DNA from: Bacteroidota bacterium
GTDB taxonomy: Bacteria; Bacteroidota; Ignavibacteria; Ignavibacteriales; Ignavibacteriaceae
Assembly (NCBI GenBank): GCA_022573715.1
Contig: JACZTL010000016.1
Coordinates: 1-64,000, forward strand
Length of the DNA: 64,000 nucleotides
Direction of reading: 5' to 3'
The notes below the pieces were generated by a model. The model ran no database searches, was not told the DNA's origin, and saw nothing but the letters and a program-made list of their open reading frames with translations. Below are positions 54,278 through 63,999 of the stretch, in pieces; the stretch's first letter is position 1, and the number at the start of each line of letters is the position of its first letter. The translations under genes and the position numbers were made by a program.

Positions 54278-55171
54278 TTGGAAAATAAAACAAAAAATAT
54301 TAAAGATTCATTTCATACAAATACTAAATTATTGGGTTTGATAGGGCACCCTATTAAACACTCTTTTTCTCCTTACATTCACAACATAACAAGTGAGTTA
54401 CTAAAAACAGATTATGTTTATCTTCCTTTTGATGTAACAAACGACAATCTGCATAATGCACTAAAAGGAATGATAGCTTTGGATATAAGAGGCTTTAACG
54501 TTACAATCCCACATAAAGAAAATATACTTCAGTATTTAAATAATATTTCGGAAGAGGCATCTATTGTAGGTGCTGTTAATACCGTGCTGAATGATCATGG
54601 TACATTAATCGGCTATAATACTGATATATATGGTATTACAGAAACTCTTATACCCTACAAAGAAGATTTGAATGGGACAACAGTAACAATTGTAGGCGCA
54701 GGTGGCGGAGCAAGAGCAGTAATTTATTCTTTACTAAGAAATTTTAAAATTAATAAAATTAATTTGATTAATAGAACAAAAGAACGCGCTGAAACTTTAA
54801 AAGAATATTTTACTGATAAGATGAAATTTGATCACTTTGAAACTTTTGAACTTATCCCCCCTGATAATGTTAAACTTTTTAACCAATCCAAACTGATAAT
54901 CAATGCTACATCTGTCGGAATGACACCAGATTATGACGATTCAATTACTCCTTTGAAAGAGTCATTTAATAAAGAGCAGATAGTTTTTGATATGGTTTAT
55001 AATCCTGCAAAAACACAATTACTAAATATTGCTAAAAGATCCGGTGCCAAAACATTGGATGGCTTAATGATGTTGGCATTTCAAGCAGCTAAATCCTATG
55101 AATTATGGACAGGTGAAGAAATGCCGGTAAATAAAATTTATAAATCTTTACAGCTCTATATAGCAAACTAA
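54278..55171 (+). CDS. aroE: Shikimate dehydrogenase
   Basis: Reduces 3-dehydroshikimate to shikimate with NADPH. The 297-residue protein has LIGHPIKHSFSPYIHN (shikimate-binding Ser residues), GFNVTIPHKE (catalytic Lys), NTVLNDHGTLIGYNTD, GAGGGARAVIYSL (nucleotide loop) with NRTKERAE after the next strand, suggesting NADP, and DMVYNPAKTQLL. TTG is the only reasonable start; an AGGA lies 14 nt upstream. The N-terminal ~20 residues precede the usual start of the family. It converges on the aminotransferase gene with a 4-bp overlap. Confidence 0.94.
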   Translation: MENKTKNIKDSFHTNTKLLGLIGHPIKHSFSPYIHNITSELLKTDYVYLPFDVTNDNLHNALKGMIALDIRGFNVTIPHKENILQYLNNISEEASIVGAVNTVLNDHGTLIGYNTDIYGITETLIPYKEDLNGTTVTIVGAGGGARAVIYSLLRNFKINKINLINRTKERAETLKEYFTDKMKFDHFETFELIPPDNVKLFNQSKLIINATSVGMTPDYDDSITPLKESFNKEQIVFDMVYNPAKTQLLNIAKRSGAKTLDGLMMLAFQAAKSYELWTGEEMPVNKIYKSLQLYIAN

Positions 55172-56361
55172 TTAAGCTTTAAAAGAGAATCTTTCAATCT
55201 GCTTATTCCTTCTTTAATATCATCCATCGATGCTGCATAGGACATTCTAACGCAATTATCATTTCCAAAAGCAACACCGGGAACTAAGCCTATATTTGCT
55301 TCATTTATTAAATAGTTACAAAAAGAAACGGAATCTATAACGGTAAAATTATTAAATGATTTATTGTAATAATTGCTTACATCAAAAAAAGTATAAAATG
55401 CACCTTTAGGTGTTGGGCAATTTATTCCCTCAATTGATTGCAACTCTTTTACAATATAATTACGCCTTAAATTAAACTCTTCAACCATTTTACTTATTTC
55501 TTTACCATCTCCGTTTAAAGCTGCATTAGCAGCAGCTTGGGAAATTGATGATGCATTTGAAGTAGAATGACTTTGAAGATTTTTTGCAAGTTTTATTATA
55601 TCTTTGTTTCCAGCGGCGTAACCGATGCGCCAGCCGGTCATTGCAAAAGCTTTACTCACACCATTAATTGTTATCGTTCTATCTTTTAATTCATCAATAG
55701 AACCGATTGAAAAATGTTCCTCTCCGCCGAATAATATTTTTTCATATATCTCATCAGATACTATAAAAATATCTTTGTTTATTAATACTTCGGCTAAATC
55801 CAATATTTCTGATTTCGAATAAACTGCGCCAGTAGGGTTTGAAGGGGTATTAAAAAGAAATACTTTTGTCTTTTCAGTTATCGCCTGTTTTAATAGGTTG
55901 GGATTAATTTTAAAATTGTCTTTTATATCGGTGTTTATTATAACTGATTTTGCTTGTGCAATTTTAGTAATTTCAGGATAACTTACCCAATAGGGAGCCT
56001 GAAAAATTACTTCGTCTCCGGGATTGCACAAAGCCAGTATAATATTATATAACGATTGTTTGGCTCCGGTAGATATTAAAATGTTTTCATTTGTAAACAA
56101 TAAATTGTTTTCTTTTTTAAATTTTTCAACAATTGTTTCAATTAATTCTGTAGTACCTTGAACAGGTGTATATTTAGTTTGGTTATTATTAATGGCTGAT
56201 ATAGCTGCCGATTTAATGTACTCCGGAGTGTTGAAATCAGGTTCCCCTGCACTGAAGCTTAAAATTTCTTTCCCTTCTGCTCTTAGTTTTTTTATTAGTG
56301 ATGTAATAGCAAGTGTCTTGCTCTCTTGAATAGAAAATATAAGTTTAGAATATTCTGACAC
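55168..56361 (-). CDS. Pyridoxal-phosphate aminotransferase, aspartate type (class I-beta)
   Basis: A 397-residue fold-type I PLP enzyme. Seen: LSFSAGEPDFNTPEYIK, YTPVQGTTELIE, STGAKQSLYN, NTPSNPTGAVYSK, VSDEIYEKILF (cofactor Asp and Tyr), the Schiff-base Lys in NGVSKAFAMTGWRIGYAAG, and RMSYAASM with the carboxylate-binding Arg. It best fits aspartate/prephenate aminotransferases of the AspB group; beside aroE a role in making aromatic amino acids is plausible. The start is GTG. Confidence 0.93.
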   Translation of the reverse strand: MSEYSKLIFSIQESKTLAITSLIKKLRAEGKEILSFSAGEPDFNTPEYIKSAAISAINNNQTKYTPVQGTTELIETIVEKFKKENNLLFTNENILISTGAKQSLYNIILALCNPGDEVIFQAPYWVSYPEITKIAQAKSVIINTDIKDNFKINPNLLKQAITEKTKVFLFNTPSNPTGAVYSKSEILDLAEVLINKDIFIVSDEIYEKILFGGEEHFSIGSIDELKDRTITINGVSKAFAMTGWRIGYAAGNKDIIKLAKNLQSHSTSNASSISQAAANAALNGDGKEISKMVEEFNLRRNYIVKELQSIEGINCPTPKGAFYTFFDVSNYYNKSFNNFTVIDSVSFCNYLINEANIGLVPGVAFGNDNCVRMSYAASMDDIKEGISRLKDSLLKLN

Positions 56362-56559
56362 TTTGTGTCTCTCTTTTTAGTTTAAAATTTTGATGCAAAA
56401 TATAATGAAGAATGAGAAATGATGAAAATAGTTAACTTATTTTTTTAAGATTTCCAATATAACTAAAAATAATTTAACCGATAAAACACAAAAACTCTGT
56501 CGTTTAAATTATCTAACTTAAAAAAAGTTTTAACAAAGTAGGTTTTGTCCCACGAAAAT

Positions 56560-58380
56560 TTATCGTAGCAGGATCATTTTCCTTGTTTCAGTAAATTTTC
56601 CTGCAGTAAGTTTATAAAAATAAATTCCGCTTGTTAAATTTTCAGCATTAAATTTAAAATTATATACGCCTGTGTTTAATTCTTTATTAACAAGAGTAGC
56701 AATTTCTTTACCTAATACATCAAAGACCTTTAACGTAACAAATGAATTCTCTTTAATTGAAAATTGAATTTGCGTACTCGGATTAAATGGATTGGGAAAG
56801 TTTTGGCTTAATTGATAATCTTTAGGTACAGATGATGTTATATCATCAATTCCTGTAACCGTATTTTGTTCAGTTATAGTAAGTATTTGGTTTACGCTTA
56901 GATTTGTCAATTCCTGAATATTTCCTGAAGGCCAGGTGATTGTTATTTTGTCTATACTTGTATTATCTTTAAGCCCAAACCCTAACTCTAAACTGTGCAT
57001 AGAAGCAAAACTACTGCCGGAATGAACTTCTTTTAACTGAATAAGACTTCCTGCTTCAACCTTAACTTTTGCCCCAACAGCACTTCTATTACTTTGAACT
57101 CCAACTAATTTTAAAGTTATCCAATTATTATTATTACCTTGATTTAAAAATAAATGAGCTTTCCCTCTAACATTGTCATTGGGATCATCCGTATCTCTTA
57201 AAATATTAAGAAAAATAATATCCATAAATCCATCGTTGTTAATATCTAAATATGCACTGGCTCGGCTGTCGCCTAAATTTTCTCCAAGTCCTACCAAGCT
57301 GGCCATTTCAACGAATGTTCCGTTACCCATATTTTTATAATAAACATTTTTTTGTGGATATAACTGCGGCCAAAACATACCTCCGTTTACGGCATAAATG
57401 TCATCATATCCGTCATTATCATAATCGGCAATAATTACACCCCATGTCATTGATCCATTTGTTATACCAACAGCAGTATTTCTGTTTGTAACCGTTCCGT
57501 CACCGTTATTTACTAGGAAAATATCATTTCCAAGATTTGTAATATAAATTTCAAAATCGCCGTCATGGTCAAAGTCCGTGTAATCCACGCCCATTCCTGC
57601 AGTAGGAGGTATATTTAATGCAGGACCCAAATCTGTAAAAGTATTATTCTTATTATTTCGTAAAAAACCATCCAATCCAAATTCATTTGCAACATAAATA
57701 TCCATGTATCCGTCGTTGTCATAATCACAAGTACCGACCGCTAAAGCAGTTTGAAGTTCACTATGGTTTGCCCAAGACGTCATATCAGTGAACGTGCCAT
57801 CACCGTTGTTGTGATAAAAATTATTTGCGTAATCAGTATTTTGCTGTGCACGGTTAAGCACATATAAATCCAAAAAACCGTCATTGTCAAAGTCAGCCAT
57901 TGTAGCACTGGAACTGTACCCGGAATCGCTTCCTAACACACTTCCGGTAACACCTGCTTGTAATGCCATGTCTGTAAATTTTCCAGTACCGTCATTTATA
58001 TATAAATTGTTGGGAGCTTTATAATTACAAACATAAATGTCTATATCACCGTCGTTATCAATATCACCTGCAACAGTACCCCAACTGTTAAAATTATTAT
58101 CTACACCTGAGGCTTGACCGACTTCTGTAAAAGTATTATCACCGTTATTAAAGTATAACTGATTTGGTGAACCCGCAGCATTTACCAAGTATATGTCGGT
58201 ATATCCGTCACCGTTAAAATCAGCGCAGGCAATTCCTCCTAAATAAGGGAATCCGCCTTGAGCATGCTGAAAATTAATTCCCGCAGATTGTGTTATCTCC
58301 TGAAATACTTGTCCGAAAACTGTAAACGGTAAGGTTATAGTTATAATTAATAATATTTTTTTAAGTAAACTAATTTTCAT
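56560..58380 (-). CDS. CRTAC1-type FG-GAP/ASPIC protein with T9SS sorting domain
   Basis: A 606-residue exported protein with signal peptide (~1-23). Residues ~30-400 hold about eight VCBS/FG-GAP repeats of a seven-bladed propeller, each with a calcium loop such as DFNGDGYTDIYLVN, DIDNDGDIDIYVCN or DYDNDGYDDIYAVN. An ASPIC/UnbV domain follows (~420-500, NRSAVGAKVKVEAG ... HSGSSFASMHSLELGFGL). The last ~80 residues are a T9SS sorting domain (NFPNPFNPSTQIQFSI, SGIYFYKL, TRKMILLR). The ligand is unknown, but such proteins are secreted or surface-bound adhesive proteins. The start is preceded by AAGGA. Confidence 0.92.
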   Translation of the reverse strand: MKISLLKKILLIITITLPFTVFGQVFQEITQSAGINFQHAQGGFPYLGGIACADFNGDGYTDIYLVNAAGSPNQLYFNNGDNTFTEVGQASGVDNNFNSWGTVAGDIDNDGDIDIYVCNYKAPNNLYINDGTGKFTDMALQAGVTGSVLGSDSGYSSSATMADFDNDGFLDLYVLNRAQQNTDYANNFYHNNGDGTFTDMTSWANHSELQTALAVGTCDYDNDGYMDIYVANEFGLDGFLRNNKNNTFTDLGPALNIPPTAGMGVDYTDFDHDGDFEIYITNLGNDIFLVNNGDGTVTNRNTAVGITNGSMTWGVIIADYDNDGYDDIYAVNGGMFWPQLYPQKNVYYKNMGNGTFVEMASLVGLGENLGDSRASAYLDINNDGFMDIIFLNILRDTDDPNDNVRGKAHLFLNQGNNNNWITLKLVGVQSNRSAVGAKVKVEAGSLIQLKEVHSGSSFASMHSLELGFGLKDNTSIDKITITWPSGNIQELTNLSVNQILTITEQNTVTGIDDITSSVPKDYQLSQNFPNPFNPSTQIQFSIKENSFVTLKVFDVLGKEIATLVNKELNTGVYNFKFNAENLTSGIYFYKLTAGKFTETRKMILLR

Positions 58381-58460
58381 TTAAAATCCTTTTTTAGGCT
58401 TCAGTTTTTGGTATGTGCAAAATAAATACTAAAAATTAAGTATTCAATTAAAATATTTAG

Positions 58461-58937
58461 TTATTTAAATTTTGTTTTTAGAGCATCCAAAACAGGTTCC
58501 GGTACAAATTCGCTAATATCTGCGTGTAGTTCGGCTAAATTTCTAATTAAAGATGAATTTAAATACGTGTATTTTTCGTGAGGCATTAAAAAAACGGTTT
58601 TTATATCAGAATCCAATTTTCTGTTCATCAATGCCATTTGAAATTCATATTCAAAATCACTCACAGCTCTCAAACCTCTGATAATTCCAACTGCACCAAC
58701 CTGATGCGCGTGTTCAACTACGAGACCTTCAAAAGAATCAATTTTAACGTTTTTAAAATCTTTAAGACTTTCTTTCAACATATCAAGTCTTTCCTCGTTT
58801 GTAAAAAGAGGTGTCTTTGATATGTTTACGGCAACAGTAACAACTACAGAATCAAAAAGTTCTGTGGCTCTTTTAATTACATCTAAGTGTCCATTTGTAA
58901 CGGGATCAAAAGTTCCGGGGTAAATTACTTTTCTCAT
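58461..58937 (-). CDS. coaD: Phosphopantetheine adenylyltransferase
   Basis: Makes dephospho-CoA from 4'-phosphopantetheine and ATP, the fourth step of CoA synthesis. The 158-residue length is exact for the family. Motifs: YPGTFDPVTNGHLDVI with the nucleotidyl-transferase T/HxGH site (TNGH), RGLRAVSDFEYEFQMALMNRKL and YLNSSLIRNLA (YtylsSslvRe-like). It is 8 bp after rsmD, a pairing found in many bacteria. Confidence 0.96.
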   Translation of the reverse strand: MRKVIYPGTFDPVTNGHLDVIKRATELFDSVVVTVAVNISKTPLFTNEERLDMLKESLKDFKNVKIDSFEGLVVEHAHQVGAVGIIRGLRAVSDFEYEFQMALMNRKLDSDIKTVFLMPHEKYTYLNSSLIRNLAELHADISEFVPEPVLDALKTKFK

Positions 58938-58944
58938 AAATTTA

Positions 58945-59493
58945 TTACTTGTTTTTCAATTCGTATAAACAGGAATCACCGATAATCTTAAAAGGTTTAC
59001 AGCCAAAATTTTTGATATCTTTTTCTTTGGTTTGGATAGATCTTTCAATTATTATAATTCCTTCATCGGCAAGGTATTTATTAATAAGTATATTTTCAAC
59101 TACTTTGTATATATCGTCTTTAAAAAAGGGAGGATCGGCAAGAATTAGATTATATTTTTCATGTTCTTTGATCAATGAAAATTTTAATGCAGTCATTTTA
59201 AAAATTTTGGTTCTGTATTTGACGGAAAGCTTTTTTATATTTTCTTCTAGTTTGTTATAGATAACAAAATTCTTTTCAACAAAATGAATATTTGCCGCAC
59301 CTCTGCTCAAACTCTCCAAACCGAGTGAGCCGGATCCGGCATAAATATCCAAAACATTTATACCTTCAAAATCTATTCGGTTATTTAGCAGGTTAAAAAG
59401 TGTTTCTCTAACTCTGTCGGTTGTGGGACGCACAAATTTTGATTTAGGAACCAGAATTGTGTGTCCTTTATATTCTCCAGCAATTATGCGCAT
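58945..59493 (-). CDS. rsmD: 16S rRNA (guanine(966)-N(2))-methyltransferase RsmD
   Basis: Methylates G966 of 16S rRNA using S-adenosylmethionine. The 182-residue protein has MRIIAGEYKGHTILVP at the N-terminus, RPTTDRVRETLFNLL, the SAM motif VLDIYAGSGSLGLESLSRGA and the catalytic LADPPF (NPPY-like). This set identifies the RsmD family. It lies between coaD and a PilM-like gene. Confidence 0.94.
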   Translation of the reverse strand: MRIIAGEYKGHTILVPKSKFVRPTTDRVRETLFNLLNNRIDFEGINVLDIYAGSGSLGLESLSRGAANIHFVEKNFVIYNKLEENIKKLSVKYRTKIFKMTALKFSLIKEHEKYNLILADPPFFKDDIYKVVENILINKYLADEGIIIIERSIQTKEKDIKNFGCKPFKIIGDSCLYELKNK

Positions 59494-59504
59494 AATTTTA
59501 AGTT

Positions 59505-60428
59505 TTAAATTGCTCTTAAAGCAATACCTGCAGCTGCGGAAAAGGAATTATATCTTTCTGCAAAAAAAGGATTGTTATATATTTCGGGTTCAGGTGTAAG
59601 TTTATCAAACGGGTTGTATTGTATAAATTCTATCCCGGTTATATCTTTAATAGAATTTATTAGTGCGTGGGACAGATTCTCGCCTGCTATATATGCTGTA
59701 TCTATATGATCGGGTGTAATTTTTTTATCCTTTGTGTTTATCTCACTAACTATTTTAGCTGGAATTTCGCTTATGTTATTTACTCTAATATTTTTTATTA
59801 TTAAAGGTTTCCTTTCGTATGAAAAAATAAGCGAAAGGATATTACAGGAATAAAAAGCACTAAGTGTTAAACCTGTTACCTTGGTAGAAGTAACTACATT
59901 TAATGCTCGTTCTGCAGCAATGGAAAGGTTATCGGTGTATTTTAATTTTAAATTATTTTGATAACAGAAATTCTTAATAATTTTAAGATATCTTCTGTTA
60001 ATACCGACTACAATTGCTGAATTATATTCTACAAGATTATTTTTTTCGATTTCTATATATCGTATAATAAGTTCATTTATAGGTGCTTGGGGATAAAGTA
60101 CCGAAAGTTCCCATTTAAACTCTTCATAAAGATCATCGTGCAGTAATGTATTATCATATGGAAGTTGGACAGTATAAAATAAATCTTGGGGAAGTGTAAA
60201 AGAGGCAAATTTTGTTTCAAGAGGGTTTTTTAATACCAGTTCATCAAAAGCGCCTTGTAAAAGAGCGCCTATTTTTGTTTCTTTTTCTTTCTTAAAATCT
60301 ATTACTTCGCTAAAATATGCCTCATCAACATTCTTTAGAAAAAAGTGATTATTAGTACAATTTATTTCAACAACCTGCAGTTTTGAATTTGATATTGAAA
60401 AGCCTGCATGGTTTTTGAAGCTGTTCAT
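59505..60428 (-). CDS. PilM-like / DUF3822-type protein
   Basis: A 307-residue protein with an actin-like fold outline: GFSISNSKLQVVEI resembles phosphate loop 1 of PilM, and later YNSAIVVGINRRYLKIIKNFC and the AAERALNVV helix fit the T2SS GspL / T4P PilM family. DUF3822 proteins, of similar outline, are found beside rsmD and coaD in Bacteroidota, the same context as here. It probably sits on the cytosolic side of an assembly with the neighbouring single-TM protein. The nucleotide motif is degenerate. Similarity is by pattern only. Confidence 0.55.
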   Translation of the reverse strand: MNSFKNHAGFSISNSKLQVVEINCTNNHFFLKNVDEAYFSEVIDFKKEKETKIGALLQGAFDELVLKNPLETKFASFTLPQDLFYTVQLPYDNTLLHDDLYEEFKWELSVLYPQAPINELIIRYIEIEKNNLVEYNSAIVVGINRRYLKIIKNFCYQNNLKLKYTDNLSIAAERALNVVTSTKVTGLTLSAFYSCNILSLIFSYERKPLIIKNIRVNNISEIPAKIVSEINTKDKKITPDHIDTAYIAGENLSHALINSIKDITGIEFIQYNPFDKLTPEPEIYNNPFFAERYNSFSAAAGIALRAI

Positions 60429-60439
60429 TTTTTATATTA

Positions 60440-60997
60440 TTACTCCCAAGATGCAGTGTTTTTTAAAGCATCGTCATCTAAACTTCCGATTGTTCCGTAT
60501 CCATCAGGGCCTTTTAGGAAATATCTTTTACCCAAAACAATAGTTGTATCAATTCTTATTACTCTACCGTATCTGTTTGTTACTGTATCAATATTAACAG
60601 AAGTATCAATTTGTAAAATATAATCCGACCATGATTTAGGAGTTTTAAATAAACTGTCAGGGGTGAATTCACCATTTGATAATACAGCAAATGGGTTAGA
60701 TGATCTTTGGATTACGGTATCAAATCCATTAATTATTTCTTGAACTTTCGGATCATATTTTATGAAGTTGATTAATGTATCTAAATTGTCAGTAAAGGAT
60801 TTGTGCTGTTGTACCCACAAAATTTCTGCTTGCTTAATGTTTGACATTCTCAAACGTGATTCATTTTTGAAAAATTTTTCAGATTGCACTATTTCTTTTG
60901 GATCAATAATTGCAACTTTTACCAATACTACTACTAGGATTGCTATTACTACGTATAATGCTACGTGGATATACCAGGGTTCTGGTTTAGAAGTCAT
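60440..60997 (-). CDS. Single-TM protein, pseudopilin-like
   Basis: A 185-residue protein with one helix (~10-30), then LRMSNIKQAEILWVQQHKSFTDNLDTLINF. That segment resembles the part of type II/IV pseudopilins after the N-terminal helix (R--NI--A-I-W---H--FTDNLD-L). A usual prepilin peptidase site (G-FT-E) is absent. The C-terminal part (TNRYGRVIRIDTTIVLGKRYFLKGPDGYGTIGSLDD) is beta-rich and ends as the acidic tail DDDALKNTASWE. It is 11 bp upstream of the PilM-like gene. GGAGG is 5 nt before its start. Confidence 0.5.
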   Translation of the reverse strand: MTSKPEPWYIHVALYVVIAILVVVLVKVAIIDPKEIVQSEKFFKNESRLRMSNIKQAEILWVQQHKSFTDNLDTLINFIKYDPKVQEIINGFDTVIQRSSNPFAVLSNGEFTPDSLFKTPKSWSDYILQIDTSVNIDTVTNRYGRVIRIDTTIVLGKRYFLKGPDGYGTIGSLDDDALKNTASWE

Positions 60998-61026
60998 TTT
61001 TCCTCCGGAACTGTAAAATTTTGGAA

Positions 61027-61524
61027 TTACTTTTCAATATATAAATACTTTTTAATTTTAGTAAACTTTATTTGACCAATACCTTTAATATTCAACAACT
61101 CTTTTATTTCTTTTATGCCATTATTATCGGTTCTATATTTAATAATATTTCCAGCTATTTTTTCCCCTATGCCGGTTATTGATTTTAATGCTTTTATATC
61201 TGCAGAATTTAATTCAATTTTTTTTATTTTATGTTGTTTATCAACATTCAATTCATTAAAATCTAAAACTTCCTGCTTATAATCAACACGCTTACGGTTA
61301 TTTATTTTATTTAATTGGTCTAAACTGTCTTTCTTTATTGCAGCATAAAACATACTATCTTGTTTAGAATAATCAAATTCCTTGTAAACAGATTTATTTT
61401 TATCAATAAAAAAGTATTTATAACCAAAACCGATTGAAAATATTGTCAGCAAAAATATTATTACTTTTATTTCAGTTTCGGTAAAGCCTATTTTTTCGGA
61501 TAATTTTGTTAATCCTTTCTTCAA
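61027..61524 (-). CDS. ComEA-like helix-hairpin-helix protein
   Basis: A 165-residue protein with one membrane segment (~22-40) and a C-terminal double helix-hairpin-helix domain: IELNSADIKALKSITGIGEKIAGNIIKYR and KELLNIKGIGQIKFTKIKKYL (the two hairpins). This is the ComEA layout, a periplasmic DNA-binding protein in natural transformation. It could also be a general HhH protein. The nearby PilM-like and pseudopilin-like genes make a DNA-uptake or pilus-linked role plausible. Confidence 0.75.
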   Translation of the reverse strand: MKKGLTKLSEKIGFTETEIKVIIFLLTIFSIGFGYKYFFIDKNKSVYKEFDYSKQDSMFYAAIKKDSLDQLNKINNRKRVDYKQEVLDFNELNVDKQHKIKKIELNSADIKALKSITGIGEKIAGNIIKYRTDNNGIKEIKELLNIKGIGQIKFTKIKKYLYIEK

Positions 61525-61617
61525 TTGAAGATGTCTTTGTTATTTAGATTTCAGTTTGAGCAGTTAAATATAATTAACTTTTCAGAATTTAATGAACAAA
61601 TATTATATAATTTATCT

Positions 61618-62754
61618 TTAGCGTTTAAAAAAATGTTTTTCATCAGCGCCCTGTATATTTTTTATATTGGGTAATTCTCCAAGTTCACGCAGTAATTCTT
61701 TTTCTTTGGAGCTTAATTTTTTTGGGACTTCAATATTTATTCTTACATATTGGTCTCCGCTGCCGGAATGATTGAGATGTCTAATTCCTTTGCCCCTCAT
61801 TTTTAATAGTTTCCCTGCAGTTGTTCCTGTTTCAATTTTCAGTTTTGCTTTTCCGTTAAGAGTCGGGACCTCAACTTCATTACCCAATACTGCAGTGGGG
61901 AAACTAATATGCAGATCGTAAATAATATCGTCTTCTTCGCGGATAAAATATTTGTGAGGCTCTTCGTTGAAAACAACAATAATATCGCCTGCTCTTCCAT
62001 TTCTCTTTCCGGCATTACCCTGTCCGCGTAAAGTCATATAACTGCCTTCGTGCACACCGGCGGGAACATCAATCTTGATCGTAACTTCGTCTTTAACTCT
62101 TCCGTCACCTCTGCATTTTCGACAGGGATGATCTATTACGCTACCTTCTCCGCCGCAATTGCTACAAATTGTTATGTTTACAAACTGTCCGAATACTGAT
62201 CGTGATACTTGTTTTACTTCTCCTGCACCATAACAAACAGGGCAAGTGGTTTTGGAACTTCCGCCCTCTGCTCCATTTCCGTTGCAGGCGTCACATTCTA
62301 CAAGTTTTTTTATTTTTATTTTTTTTGTAACCCCGGCAGCAATTTCTTCCAAAGTTAAATTAAGTGTAACTCGCAGATCTGAACCTGGTTTGCCTGTACC
62401 TCTTCTTTGTGATCGTTTTCTTTGACCACCCCCTAAGAAATCATCAAAAATAGATGAACCACCAAATATATCTGAAAAATGTGAAAAGATATCATTAATG
62501 TCAGTGAATCCCTGTCCTCCTAATCCTCCTCGCATTCCCTCGTGACCGAATTGGTCATAACGTGCTTTTTTATCGTTGTTACTTAAAACCTCATAAGCTT
62601 CTGCACCTTCTTTAAATTTGTCTTCTGCATCTTTATCACCCTGGTTTCTGTCTGGGTGGTACTTCATTGCAAGTTTTCTGTATGCTTTTTTAATTTCGTC
62701 TTTTGAAGCGTTTCTGCCTACACCTAAAATTTCGTAATAATCGCGTTTCGTCAT
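61618..62754 (-). CDS. dnaJ: Chaperone protein DnaJ
   Basis: Delivers unfolded proteins to DnaK and stimulates its ATPase. The 378-residue order is canonical: J domain with HPD (YHPDRNQG), a Gly/Phe-rich segment ([15 protein letters not shown]), four zinc CxxCxGxG repeats ([32 protein letters not shown]) and the C-terminal substrate domain ([20 protein letters not shown]). Its ATG overlaps the grpE stop by 1 base (TAATG). dnaK is not in the window. Confidence 0.97.
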   Translation of the reverse strand: MTKRDYYEILGVGRNASKDEIKKAYRKLAMKYHPDRNQGDKDAEDKFKEGAEAYEVLSNNDKKARYDQFGHEGMRGGLGGQGFTDINDIFSHFSDIFGGSSIFDDFLGGGQRKRSQRRGTGKPGSDLRVTLNLTLEEIAAGVTKKIKIKKLVECDACNGNGAEGGSSKTTCPVCYGAGEVKQVSRSVFGQFVNITICSNCGGEGSVIDHPCRKCRGDGRVKDEVTIKIDVPAGVHEGSYMTLRGQGNAGKRNGRAGDIIVVFNEEPHKYFIREEDDIIYDLHISFPTAVLGNEVEVPTLNGKAKLKIETGTTAGKLLKMRGKGIRHLNHSGSGDQYVRINIEVPKKLSSKEKELLRELGELPNIKNIQGADEKHFFKR

Positions 62755-63362
62755 TAATTTTCTTTTTCCTCATTTTTAGTTTCACTGACATTATTCTCAG
62801 CAACAGTTTCTTCTGTTAGGTCTTCGCTTACAATAACTTTTGAATGCCTTATTACTCTATCTTTATAAATATAACCTGTTTCAATTTCATCCAGAACAGT
62901 ATGGGGCTTTACACCTTCTTCTCTTTTCTGCATTATAGCCTCGTGGAATTCAACATCAAACTGTTTACCGACTGCCACTATTTTTGAAATTCCTTGCTCG
63001 TTTAAGGTTTTCATCAGTTTGTCAAAAACTATTTTTAAACCGTCATAAACCGTATTTACATCTTTTGCATCTTTGATGTGTTTTAAAGAACGTTCAAAAT
63101 CGTCAATAACAGGTAAAAGACTGGTGATAATATGTTCGCCTGTGTATTTAAGTAGATTTGCCTGTTCGTTATCGGTTCTTCTTTTATAATTTTCAAACTC
63201 GGCTACTTTTCTTAAGAGTGCATCTTTTAATTCTACATTTTCTGCTTTTAGTTTTTCTAATTCTTCTGATAATTTTCCTTCATCTTTAAAAATTTTTTTT
63301 ACTTTTTTAGTTTGCTCTTCTTTCTTTTCTTTATGTTTCAATTCTTTTCCTTTCTTTTTCAT
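62754..63362 (-). CDS. grpE: Nucleotide exchange factor GrpE
   Basis: Releases ADP from DnaK. The 202-residue protein has a long charged N-terminal coiled coil (~25-90), then [29 protein letters not shown] and the beta domain [25 protein letters not shown]. The Lys/Glu-rich head and tail are typical of this lineage. It is in a hrcA-grpE-dnaJ operon, with 13 bp to hrcA and a 1-bp overlap to dnaJ. Confidence 0.95.
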   Translation of the reverse strand: MKKKGKELKHKEKKEEQTKKVKKIFKDEGKLSEELEKLKAENVELKDALLRKVAEFENYKRRTDNEQANLLKYTGEHIITSLLPVIDDFERSLKHIKDAKDVNTVYDGLKIVFDKLMKTLNEQGISKIVAVGKQFDVEFHEAIMQKREEGVKPHTVLDEIETGYIYKDRVIRHSKVIVSEDLTEETVAENNVSETKNEEKEN

Positions 63363-63375
63363 TCCTTATTTCTCC

Positions 63376-63999
63376 TTAATAGGATTTTCTGTTGGTTAAT
63401 ATTTCACTTAGTATTTTAGACATATAATCTACTATTGCTATTACTTTTGAATATTTCATTCTCTTCGGACCGATAATACCAAGAGTGCCTGATGTTTCTC
63501 CTATCTTATATGTTTTACTTATAAAACTGTAATATTGCAGTTTTTGGTCCTCGTTTTCAGATCCAATTGAAATTTGTACTTCGTTAGTTTGAGATCTGGA
63601 TTTTTTATCAAGAATGTGAATAATAATTTCTTCGTCTTCCAAAAGTTCTACAACACTTTGAAATCTTTCCGGTTCTTCGAACTCAGGTTGTTTAAGAACA
63701 TTTTTAACCCCTGAAATAACAAGTCTATCAGATGTTCCTTTATCAGTAAAAATTTTATCCGCCGAATCAATAAATAATCTGACAACTGTTTTTTCATCAC
63801 TAACAATATCTCTAAACCTTTCTTCAAAAGTTTCCCTAATTTCTTTAAATGAAAGTCCATGCAGTCTTTCATTCAATAATCTTTGTACCGACTCTATTTG
63901 TTTTTGTTTAATTCCGGATTTTAATTCCAGTGTTATTGTTTTTATCATCCCGGTTTTTATGCTGATAACTACCAAAATTCTTTTTGAAGAGATCCAAAC
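63376..63999 (-). CDS. hrcA: Heat-inducible transcription repressor HrcA (3' part)
   Basis: The frame is open to the right edge, so the N-terminal DNA-binding half is outside the window. The visible ~207 residues match the HrcA ligand/dimer region: WISSKRILVVISIKTG (start of the GAF-like domain), then LNERLHGLSFKEIRETFEERF, and near the end KLQYYSFISKTYKIGETSGTLGIIGPKRMKYSKVIAIVDYMSKILSE in pieces (typical GPxRMxYxKVI motif). HrcA binds CIRCE operators to repress the chaperone operon. The CIRCE site is not visible here. An in-frame TTG at 63975 is not the true start, since conserved sequence lies before it. Confidence 0.9.
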   Translation of the reverse strand, partial: VWISSKRILVVISIKTGMIKTITLELKSGIKQKQIESVQRLLNERLHGLSFKEIRETFEERFRDIVSDEKTVVRLFIDSADKIFTDKGTSDRLVISGVKNVLKQPEFEEPERFQSVVELLEDEEIIIHILDKKSRSQTNEVQISIGSENEDQKLQYYSFISKTYKIGETSGTLGIIGPKRMKYSKVIAIVDYMSKILSEILTNRKSY

